Of a stretch of 5,397 bases of DNA, positions 1 through 5,276 are shown piece by piece. The notes below the pieces were generated by a model. That model worked only from the letters and a program-made list of their open reading frames with translations. It had not been told where the DNA came from and did not search any database. The stretch spans positions 1-5,397 of the forward strand of contig JAJYQZ010000026.1 in the NCBI GenBank assembly GCA_021794335.1, written 5' to 3'. Position 1 is the stretch's first letter. Every line of letters begins with the position of its first letter. This DNA comes from a bacterium (lineage in GTDB: Bacteria; SZUA-79; Acidulodesulfobacterales; Acidulodesulfobacteraceae). Position numbers and translations under genes: made by a program.

Positions 1-42
1 GGTTCGACCGTTCCGCTTTCGAGCGTTACGAATGTTAATTAA
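1..42 (+). CDS. flgD: Probable C-terminal tail of flagellar hook-assembly (hook cap) protein FlgD, partial
   Basis: Only the last 13 codons and the TAA stop (40-42) are in the window, in frame 1: GSTVPLSSVTNVN. FlgD proteins end in a beta-rich domain whose last strand often reads like G-x-x-V-x-L-S-x-V-x-x-V, which fits this tail. flgD also normally sits directly upstream of flgE, the next gene here. FlgD is the temporary scaffold cap at the tip of the growing hook that lets FlgE subunits polymerise. The other two forward frames give no sensible tail. The call rests on a very short peptide plus gene context, so another flagellar gene is possible. Confidence 0.5.
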   Translation, partial: GSTVPLSSVTNVN

Positions 43-80
43 ATATATATGCAAGCGGTAATCCGGACGCTATAATAACT

Positions 81-107
81 TAATAAAGCAACTGATTATG
101 CCGATTA
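81..107 (+). promoter_or_regulatory. Weak sigma-28 (FliA)-like promoter candidate before flgE
   Basis: GCCGATTA (100-107) matches seven of eight positions of the flagellar sigma-28 -10 consensus GCCGATAA. At the usual spacing the -35 side is TAATAAAG (81-88), which keeps only TAA of TAAAGTTT. A TATAAT (71-76) nearby lacks a convincing -35. flgE would ordinarily be transcribed from an earlier-class promoter or by read-through from flgD, so this may be chance in AT-rich DNA. Confidence 0.2.
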
Positions 108-147
108 ATATAAAAATATAAGTATTAGCAATAAACTTAAAAACTAG

Positions 148-167
148 ATTCCTGCCTACGCAGGAAT
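148..167. repeat. REP-like hairpin: perfect 8-bp inverted repeat, CTAC loop
   Basis: ATTCCTGC (148-155) and GCAGGAAT (160-167) are perfect reverse complements around the 4-base loop CTAC. The flanks are TAG on the left and GACGG on the right. Elements of the form TAGATTCCTGCC...GCAGGAATGACG are a common class of dispersed intergenic palindromes in bacterial genomes, and this one sits wholly in the spacer before flgE. No T-tract follows, so it does not look like an intrinsic terminator. Whether it is repeated elsewhere in this genome cannot be seen from one window. Confidence 0.6.
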
Positions 168-188
168 GACGGTTAAAATCGAAAGCAT

Positions 189-210
189 GGGACAGATTTT
201 AATCTGTCCC
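189..210. repeat. Near-continuous palindrome with 10-bp perfect arms upstream of flgE
   Basis: GGGACAGATT (189-198) and AATCTGTCCC (201-210) are perfect reverse complements separated by only TT. GGGACAGATT...AATCTGTCCC palindromes resemble the dispersed REP-type elements associated in other genomes with IS200-like (Y1) transposases; no transposase is present here. The element lies 14 bases before the flgE Shine-Dalgarno, so any transcript running from upstream would carry it as a stem in the flgE leader. It is followed by CTAAAAG rather than a T-run, which argues against an intrinsic terminator. An operator role is possible but unsupported. Confidence 0.6.
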
Positions 211-237
211 CTAAAAGACAATACGGAGGAGTGAAAA

Positions 238-2001
238 ATGGGAGCAAATGCGCTTTTTACCGCAGTATCAGGCTTAAACGCCAATCAAACGTACCTTGGG
301 GTCATAGGAAACAATATTGCAAACTCTAACACAATCGGTTTTAAAAGCTCCGATCCGATTTTTCAAAATCTTGTGAGCCAGACATTAAGCGGCGTCTCAA
401 GCTCTCAGGAAGGGCTTGGAACCTCGGTTTATTCTATTCAACAGCAGTTTGGGCAGGGAGCATTGGAGACTACTTCAAATCCTTTGAATATGGCGGTTGA
501 CGGAAGCGGCTTTTTTATAGTGCAGTCGCCTAACGGTTCGACCTATTATACAAGAAACGGGCAATTTAGCGAAAACGCGCAGGGGCAGATAGTAGATTCT
601 ACGGGACAGAACATCGTTCAGGGATATCCTTTAAATGCCCAGGGGATTTCTACATCCGGTACCCCCCAGCCTATAAGCCTTACAACATCGGCAATTCCGC
701 CGCTTGCCACGACAACGGCTACCCTCACTGCAAATCTTGATTCTAATATATCGCCGCAGACTACTCCTACGACGACGACCGGAACATTTATGGGCGGGTA
801 TCTTACATCGAGCGCTTCCGCCGGTTCATCAACCGTTAATGTCGATATGACTTATAAAGGCGCTACAGGAAGTGCGCCGACCTCTTTGCTTATCGGTAAC
901 GGCGACGGAACCACTAATCTATACACGGTTACTTCTTATGTCAGCGGAGGCGTAACATATACCCCTGCGACTTTACCGTCGGGTTCAGCCGTTACATCCG
1001 TAACTTTATCTTCTCCGTTAACCTCTTCCGTTCTTCAAAATACCGCGATTTCGCAAAATACTTTAGGATTAACCAGCACAAGCGGCGTTTTGCAAGGTTC
1101 CGATATCCAGATAAACACAAACGGGACGGCGGCTTCCAGCACGGTTGATCCTTACCAATTTTTTAATACCGTCGCAAGCGTTAATTCTAACAGCACGGTT
1201 AATCTGTCAAATGCCATGCCTGTCCCTTCCGGCGGCTCATTTACGGCAGGCGGAGGCGTTATAGCAGGTCCTGCATCGGACTATTATTCCACGACTATTA
1301 ATGTTTACGATTCTCTGGGGAATTCGCTGCCGATGACCGTTACCTTTGCTCCGACTTCTTCATCTGCCGGCGATTGGAATGTTTATTACACAATTAACGG
1401 AACCGCCGCTCAAAGACAGTCCCTGGCATCAACAACCCCTGATGTTATTTTTAATTCGAACGGCCAGATTACATCTGGAACATCTCAAACGCTAACCGAT
1501 GTCCCTGCTTATGTAAATCCGGCTCCGGCGACGCTTCCGGACGGCGCCTCCGAACCGTTAAATGTCGCTTTAAACTTAAATAATTTGACCCAGTATGCCG
1601 CAACTTCCGCTACGACGGCATTCACCCAGAACGGCTATTCTACGGGAACCCTTACCAGTTTTACGGTTGACCAGAACGGAAGGATTTCGGGGCTTTTTTC
1701 GAACGGACAGACAAAATACTTATATCAGGTAGCTTTAGCAAACTTTATCGCTCCCACGGGGCTTGTTTCGGAAGGAAACAGCCTTTACGCGCAGAGCTTT
1801 CAGTCGGGACAGCCTGCCGTGGGCGTGGCAAACTCCGGAAATTTCGGCTACATTACTGATTCGGCATTGGAACAGTCCAATGTCAATATTTCATCCGAAT
1901 TTACCAATATGATAATTGCTCAGAACGCTTATGTCGCCAATTCAAAGGTTTTGACGACCGAAAATGCGGTATTGACGGCTCTTGAAACGGCTATTCCATA
2001 A
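238..2001 (+). CDS. flgE: Flagellar hook protein FlgE (587 aa)
   Basis: FlgE is the structural subunit of the flagellar hook, the flexible universal joint outside the cell; it is exported by the flagellar type III system. Residues 1-36 hold the typical basal-body-rod N-terminal helix (ALFTAVSGLNANQ, then IGNNIANSNTIGFK). Residues 61-135 hold the D1 signature (QQFGQGALETTSNPLNMAVDG, then GFFIVQ, then YYTRNGQF). A FlgE D2-type segment occurs around INVYDSLGNSLPMTV (354-368). The C-terminal coil domain lies at about 537-587 (GYITDSALEQSNVNISSEF, IIAQNAYVANSKVL). The start is well supported: GGAGGAG (225-231) sits 6 bases before ATG. The protein is longer than the roughly 400-residue enteric form, mainly because about 185 residues separate LDSN (167-170) from VYDSLG (356-361). 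It has no cysteine and few charged residues (7 K/R, 25 D/E by my count). Identification is secure. Confidence 0.96.
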   Translation: MGANALFTAVSGLNANQTYLGVIGNNIANSNTIGFKSSDPIFQNLVSQTLSGVSSSQEGLGTSVYSIQQQFGQGALETTSNPLNMAVDGSGFFIVQSPNGSTYYTRNGQFSENAQGQIVDSTGQNIVQGYPLNAQGISTSGTPQPISLTTSAIPPLATTTATLTANLDSNISPQTTPTTTTGTFMGGYLTSSASAGSSTVNVDMTYKGATGSAPTSLLIGNGDGTTNLYTVTSYVSGGVTYTPATLPSGSAVTSVTLSSPLTSSVLQNTAISQNTLGLTSTSGVLQGSDIQINTNGTAASSTVDPYQFFNTVASVNSNSTVNLSNAMPVPSGGSFTAGGGVIAGPASDYYSTTINVYDSLGNSLPMTVTFAPTSSSAGDWNVYYTINGTAAQRQSLASTTPDVIFNSNGQITSGTSQTLTDVPAYVNPAPATLPDGASEPLNVALNLNNLTQYAATSATTAFTQNGYSTGTLTSFTVDQNGRISGLFSNGQTKYLYQVALANFIAPTGLVSEGNSLYAQSFQSGQPAVGVANSGNFGYITDSALEQSNVNISSEFTNMIIAQNAYVANSKVLTTENAVLTALETAIP

Positions 2002-2057
2002 TTTATTTACTTAAGTTAAGTTAAATATCCGGAAATATCAGGGTTCATACAAACATT

Positions 2058-3608
2058 ATGATGATGTTAAATAATTTTTCGCCGGAGTTTTCCGGCGAAA
2101 AAATCAATATGAGTAATAATTTTGCGCCGGCGAAACAGGGGGCTAAACCTGCCGCTCCGGATAATACTTTTTCCGTGGACGGGAATACCATGCCTGTTTA
2201 TTCGCGGCAAAATTCCCGCCACGTCCATACTGCCGCCGGAAACTTTAAAAATATGTTAAACAGGGCATCGGATAAAGGATATTTATCAGGGGAGGGCGAG
2301 CCCGTGAAAAATAAACACGGCGATAAAAATAGTAAACATCATAATTTTGGCTTTGCTTTATATGCAGAGCCGCCTTTAAATACGGATAAAAAACAAAACC
2401 CGGTTATTTTATCGTCTGACGGCGACGGCAAATATTCGGGCGGGGGTATTAAAGGCAATGAAGCCTCTAACGGGAATGGGGGTATAATAAATACTTTATC
2501 CGGCAATAAAAAATCGGCTCAAAATCCCGATAGTAAGGATAATTTTTCCGGCGGAAATAATACCTTAAGCGAAAGCGGGGCTGCGGGCGCTAATAAAAAT
2601 GATAATAAAAAAATTGACGGTAATGCCGATACTGCCAATATTGCAAGTACGCAAACAAACCGGAACCGCAAATCAAATTTATCTTTATCAAAACAGGCTT
2701 TGGACAATTCAATCAATCCTGATGTAAATATAACCGATAACACGAATAATATACATAGTAAAAGGGCAGCTGATAGTCTTCGGAATAATAAAGGGTTAAA
2801 TAGCTCAAATAGAATAGCGGAGGATAAAAAAAATATAAATTCCGATGCGGCGGCGGGAAACGGGGACATTAAAAACAGGGTTAATGCAGGTTTAATGTCA
2901 AATATAAAACACGGACTCACAAATATAACTAATTTTACCGTTCAAAATTATGAAGCAAAATTGGATTTAGCCCGTTCAAATCTTAAAAACGATAATAACT
3001 TGACTATAAATAAAAGCATTGATTTTTTGAATAATGCCGGTTTATCAAATTCAAATTCAGGCAATTTGAACGGAAACAATGCGGGGACTAATTCCGGCAG
3101 CGGACAGATAAATATAAATGCTCTTAATAATGCAGAAAACAGTGAATCGTCAGGTAAAATTGCCATAAATTCCGTTATGTTTATGGTTAAAAGAAATATT
3201 CAATCGGCTACGATAACGCTAAAACCGCCTTCGCTGGGAAATGTCAGGATTGACATCGTGTTGAAAAATCTTCAGTCTAATCTTATAGATGCCGGCGGCG
3301 GCAAGGCTATTACGATTAATATGCTTGCCCAAAACGATGCCGCAAAGAATATGCTCCAATCATCGTCGTCAAATCTCCAAAATGCGCTAAAAGGGCAGGG
3401 TTTTTCCTCGATTAATTTAAATATTAATCTGGATTCAGGCAAGAATAATCAAAACGGCGGGAATAATGAGGAAATAAATAAAAATCAGCTTTCCAAAAAT
3501 TATTCGAGCGGTTCCGTTAACGGCGGTAAAGCCGCCTCCGGCGGTTCCTTTTCAGGTTTTAATATGATGCATTATAATCCTGACGCAATAATAGACTATT
3601 TTATTTAG
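2058..3608 (+). CDS. fliK: Flagellar hook-length control protein FliK (516 aa, asparagine-rich)
   Basis: FliK is a secreted molecular ruler that ends hook growth by switching the export gate (through FlhB) from hook to filament substrates. The evidence is a C-terminal Flg_hook domain at about residues 371-458: ITLKPPSLGNVRIDIVL is the family's L-x-P-x-x-LG-x-V core, followed by a helix ending LQNALKGQGF and a final INLNINL strand. Residues 1-370 are low-complexity and disordered-looking, as usual for FliK, but very rich in Asn (about 95 of 516, 18% by hand count). No cysteine is visible. The position after flgE and before fliJ fits. The start is uncertain: three consecutive ATGs (2058, 2061, 2064) lack a good Shine-Dalgarno (CAGGG at 2039-2043 is too distant), and a further in-frame ATG at 2109 (MSNNFAPAK) is a plausible alternative just after a strong hairpin. 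Confidence 0.88.
   Translation: MMMLNNFSPEFSGEKINMSNNFAPAKQGAKPAAPDNTFSVDGNTMPVYSRQNSRHVHTAAGNFKNMLNRASDKGYLSGEGEPVKNKHGDKNSKHHNFGFALYAEPPLNTDKKQNPVILSSDGDGKYSGGGIKGNEASNGNGGIINTLSGNKKSAQNPDSKDNFSGGNNTLSESGAAGANKNDNKKIDGNADTANIASTQTNRNRKSNLSLSKQALDNSINPDVNITDNTNNIHSKRAADSLRNNKGLNSSNRIAEDKKNINSDAAAGNGDIKNRVNAGLMSNIKHGLTNITNFTVQNYEAKLDLARSNLKNDNNLTINKSIDFLNNAGLSNSNSGNLNGNNAGTNSGSGQININALNNAENSESSGKIAINSVMFMVKRNIQSATITLKPPSLGNVRIDIVLKNLQSNLIDAGGGKAITINMLAQNDAAKNMLQSSSSNLQNALKGQGFSSINLNINLDSGKNNQNGGNNEEINKNQLSKNYSSGSVNGGKAASGGSFSGFNMMHYNPDAIIDYFI
2075..2102 (+). promoter_or_regulatory. Perfect 12-bp hairpin at the fliK translation start
   Basis: TTTTTCGCCGGA (2075-2086) pairs perfectly with TCCGGCGAAAAA (2091-2102) around the loop GTTT. 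The stem begins 17 bases after the first fliK ATG and ends 6 bases before the alternative ATG at 2109. The T-tract is on the 5' side and the A-tract on the 3' side, the reverse of an intrinsic terminator. At this position a stable mRNA stem could limit or time fliK translation, or lie in the leader if 2109 is the true start. It encodes FSPEFSGE, so a simple coding explanation also exists. Confidence 0.55.
3522..3544 (+). repeat. Three mutually pairing GC segments near the fliK 3' end
   Basis: GGCGG (3522-3526), CCGCC (3532-3536) and GGCGG (3540-3544) lie in a row, so the middle segment can pair with either neighbour. The downstream pairing has a 3-base TCC loop and is followed by TTCCTTTT. 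The copies are flanked by an 8-base direct repeat GCGGTTCC (3508-3515 and 3541-3548). All of it is inside fliK, encoding a Gly/Ser-rich tail, so it may be just a by-product of GGC/GCC/TCC codons. Confidence 0.3.
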
Positions 3609-3619
3609 GTACTTTATAT

Positions 3620-4054
3620 ATGGCTGCATTCAAATTTCAAAATATATTGAATCACAGAAAGTTAATACTCGATGGGTATTATATCGAATTATCGAAGGTT
3701 CAGGATGAATTGGTTAAGATAAATTTAAGAATAAATAGCGTCCAAAATTCTATTAATTCATTTAAGGAAACCTTTCAGGATAAGGCATTAAATATTTCGA
3801 ACATTAATGATTATAACTTACTGGATACCCAATACAGGACTCTTTTGGCAAAATTAGACGACTTATTAAAAATAAAAGATTCCATACTGGTGGATTTAGA
3901 GAATAAAAAGGCCCAAACGATAAGCGCCAGAGTGGAGTGTGAAAAAATAGATAAACTCAGGGAAAAATATCTTGCGATAGGTAAAATAGAGGAATTAAAA
4001 CATGACGAAGCTATCGCAAACGATTTTGCTTCAAATCGTTACAATCAAAGGTAA
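3620..4054 (+). CDS. fliJ: Flagellar export protein FliJ (144 aa)
   Basis: FliJ is a small cytoplasmic coiled-coil protein that inserts into the FliI ATPase ring like the F1-ATPase gamma stalk, contacts FlhA, and helps energise and order substrate export. The sequence starts MAAFKFQNILNHRK, the usual F-x-F-x-x-x-L-x-x-R opening. It is helical throughout, with heptad-like hydrophobics from about residue 15 to 125. It ends with the conserved charged helix EKIDKLREKYLAIGKIEEL-x-x-DEA (108-131). The length is typical. It starts 11 bases after the fliK stop with only a weak AGG (3607-3609), suggesting translational coupling in one mRNA. No fliI or fliH is next to it here, which is unusual because fliI usually precedes fliJ directly. 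Confidence 0.82.
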   Translation: MAAFKFQNILNHRKLILDGYYIELSKVQDELVKINLRINSVQNSINSFKETFQDKALNISNINDYNLLDTQYRTLLAKLDDLLKIKDSILVDLENKKAQTISARVECEKIDKLREKYLAIGKIEELKHDEAIANDFASNRYNQR

Positions 4055-4094
4055 ACCTTAAAACCTTGAAAATAATGTTATAAATTTTGTTATT

Positions 4095-4475
4095 ATGATG
4101 AAAATTTTACCCCCCCTGATAATCTTTATCGCATTATCCATATTGCCTGTTAATGTTTTTGCCTCAGGGGTAAACGCTAAAAAAGATGAAATTAAAACTC
4201 TTGAAAAACAGATAAAATTGGAACTGAAAGAGTTAAAAAATATAGAATCCAAAATCCATCGCATCAAAGCCGGACAAAAGGCAAAAATTAAAAATCTCGT
4301 AACTTTGTATTCCTCTATGAGTCCGAAAAGCGCCGCAAGTATTATTCCGCACATCGATAAAAATGTTGCCGTGTATATTCTTTCCAATATGGCCCCCAGA
4401 ACCGCCTCCGCGATTATTTCGAGGATGCCTACCGCCGATGCGGTATTTTTTACAAATAGCATAGCGGGAAAATAA
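4095..4475 (+). CDS. MotE-like flagellar protein (signal peptide, coiled coil, MgtE-N-type domain), 126 aa
   Basis: Residues 3-23 form a hydrophobic export signal with a plausible cleavage after VFA (21-23); it could also act as an uncleaved anchor. Residues 28-66 form a Lys/Glu-rich coiled coil (EIKTLEKQIKLELKELKNIE). Residues 67-126 match the short MgtE intracellular-N-type helical repeat found in MotE/YlxF family proteins: NLVTLYSSMSPKSAASII, then VYILSNMAPRTASAIISRM. Such genes commonly neighbour fliJ and fliK in flagellar operons; their exact role is poorly defined, with stator or motor assembly assumed. Two ATGs open the gene (4095, 4098) with no recognisable Shine-Dalgarno in the 40-base gap after fliJ. 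A run of seven C (4110-4116) lies in codons 6-8. A longer opposite-strand reading frame overlaps but has no family features. Confidence 0.75.
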   Translation: MMKILPPLIIFIALSILPVNVFASGVNAKKDEIKTLEKQIKLELKELKNIESKIHRIKAGQKAKIKNLVTLYSSMSPKSAASIIPHIDKNVAVYILSNMAPRTASAIISRMPTADAVFFTNSIAGK

Positions 4476-4486
4476 AAATAAATTTT

Positions 4487-4508
4487 CATTGTCAAATTAA
4501 TGACAGTG
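4487..4508. promoter_or_regulatory. Dyad symmetry upstream of the fliL sigma-54 promoter, possible activator site
   Basis: CATTGTCA (4487-4494) and TGACAGTG (4501-4508) are inverted around AATTAA, with TGTCA-N6-TGACA as a perfect core and one wobble pair further out. The centre lies about 100 bases upstream of the start site predicted from the sigma-54 promoter, a typical place for an NtrC-type enhancer-binding protein such as the flagellar FleQ/FlrC/FlbD regulators. It also begins 11 bases after the MotE-like stop codon and could be a 3' mRNA hairpin. No T-tract follows, so a classical terminator is unlikely. Confidence 0.4.
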
Positions 4509-4572
4509 TAAAAGACCTTCCATATTTATATATCTTACCGATATTATTATAAAATTATCATAAAGTAATAGA

Positions 4573-4588
4573 TGGCATAGACATTGCA
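4573..4588 (+). promoter_or_regulatory. Sigma-54 (RpoN) -24/-12 promoter for fliL-fliM
   Basis: TGGCATAGACATTGCA matches the consensus TGGCAC-N5-TTGCA at every position except one (T for C at the end of the first element). The invariant GG (4574-4575) and GC (4586-4587) are separated by exactly 10 bases, as RpoN requires. The predicted start site is near 4599, giving a leader of about 90 bases before fliL. Sigma-54 control of hook, basal-body and motor genes is common in Gram-negative flagellar hierarchies. This is the best-formed promoter in the window and divides the cluster into two likely transcription units. Confidence 0.75.
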
Positions 4589-4632
4589 TTATTACGAATA
4601 AATATTATATTATTGAATTTATATTATGGTTC

Positions 4633-4649
4633 ATGAATATAAAATTCAT
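4633..4649 (+). repeat. Short inverted repeat in the fliL leader
   Basis: ATGAAT (4633-4638) and ATTCAT (4644-4649) form a 6-bp stem with loop ATAAA, and TTCATGAA (4630-4637) is a separate 8-base palindrome overlapping it. It would lie in the leader of the sigma-54 transcript about 40 bases before the fliL ATG. The composition is AT-rich, so chance is a real possibility. Confidence 0.25.
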
Positions 4650-4688
4650 AAATTTCATTAAATAAAATTTGTAAGGCAGGGCGTAAAA

Positions 4689-5252
4689 ATGGCAGAAAAA
4701 TCAAACAAAGTACAACCAAATAACAATAACGGCAATAAAGAAGTCGGAGATGTAAACGAGGATGACATTTCGGCGGTTTCGCAGATCGAATCCGCTAAGA
4801 AAAAGGTCGGAATAAAAAAACTTCTTTTTATCTTAATACCGGCGGTACTCGTTCTTGGGGGCGGGGGGTTTGCGGCTTATCATTTTTTATTTGCCAAAAA
4901 CAATAGCAATAAAAATGCGGCACAGCTGACCGCCCAGTCGGAAGCCGCACCCGGACCGATGATTAAACTTAAGCCGTTTTTAACCAACCTTGCCGATAAG
5001 AATCGAACCTCTTATATCAAGGTTTCTATGTCGATAGAACTGAAGCAGGGCGGAAACGCCGGCCTTTTTAAGGAGCTTACGCCAAAAATTAGAAACAGCA
5101 TAATTATGATTTTGAGCTCCAAAACAACAGCGGAAATTAACACGCCGGAAGGCATAGTTTCCTTAAGGCACCAAATAGCGAGAAGCCTTAACAGGATTCT
5201 TGGAGACGGAACGGTTACCGGCGTTTATTTTAATAACTATTTAGTTCAATAA
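4689..5252 (+). CDS. fliL: Flagellar basal-body-associated protein FliL (187 aa)
   Basis: FliL is a single-pass inner-membrane protein that rings the MotA/MotB stator and supports motor torque or stator engagement. Residues 1-42 form a polar, Asn/Lys-rich cytoplasmic tail. Residues 45-68 (LLFILIPAVLVLGGGGFAAYHF) form the membrane helix, preceded by positive KK residues. The periplasmic SPFH-like FliL domain spans about 90-187, with KPFLTNLADK near 95-104, PKIRNSIIMILSSKT with TPEGIVSLR (132-160), and the family's closing VYFNNYLVQ. AGGG (4678-4681) 7 bases before ATG supports the start. It is followed 24 bases later by fliM, the usual order. motA and motB, often nearby, are not in the window. 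Confidence 0.93.
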   Translation: MAEKSNKVQPNNNNGNKEVGDVNEDDISAVSQIESAKKKVGIKKLLFILIPAVLVLGGGGFAAYHFLFAKNNSNKNAAQLTAQSEAAPGPMIKLKPFLTNLADKNRTSYIKVSMSIELKQGGNAGLFKELTPKIRNSIIMILSSKTTAEINTPEGIVSLRHQIARSLNRILGDGTVTGVYFNNYLVQ

Positions 5253-5276
5253 AATTATTAATCCGACGGGTAAAAA

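Noticed and set aside
57..70. GG-N10-GC spacing resembling a sigma-54 promoter before flgE
   Set aside because: Only the two dinucleotides fit; the surrounding bases (GCGGTA and GACGCT) do not resemble TGGCAC or TTGCA.
189..215. GGGACAGATT palindrome as an intrinsic terminator after flgD
   Set aside because: No T-tract follows the stem on either strand, and it abuts the flgE leader; a repeat-type palindrome is more plausible.
2011..2025. Tandem TTAAG-TTAAG-TTAAA in the flgE-fliK gap
   Set aside because: Two and a bit copies of a 5-base AT-rich unit are easily expected by chance, and no promoter or operator pattern is attached.
2519..2920. Opposite-strand open frame of 133 codons within fliK
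   Set aside because: It is hydrophobic because it is antisense to Asn/Lys/Asp-rich codons (AAT/AAA/GAT read in reverse), without a start signal or family motif.
2948..3166. Opposite-strand open frame of 72 codons within fliK
   Set aside because: It has the same antisense composition effect, no ribosome site and no family resemblance.
4058..4495. Opposite-strand open frame of 145 codons overlapping the MotE-like gene
   Set aside because: The + strand frame has a signal peptide, coiled coil and MgtE-N-type motifs and is co-directional with all neighbours. The reverse frame shows no recognisable domain and is best explained as a shadow.
4613..4643. Possible sigma-70 promoter TTGAAT-N19-TATAAA before fliL
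   Set aside because: The spacer is too long and the sequence is generically AT-rich; the sigma-54 element upstream is far better formed.
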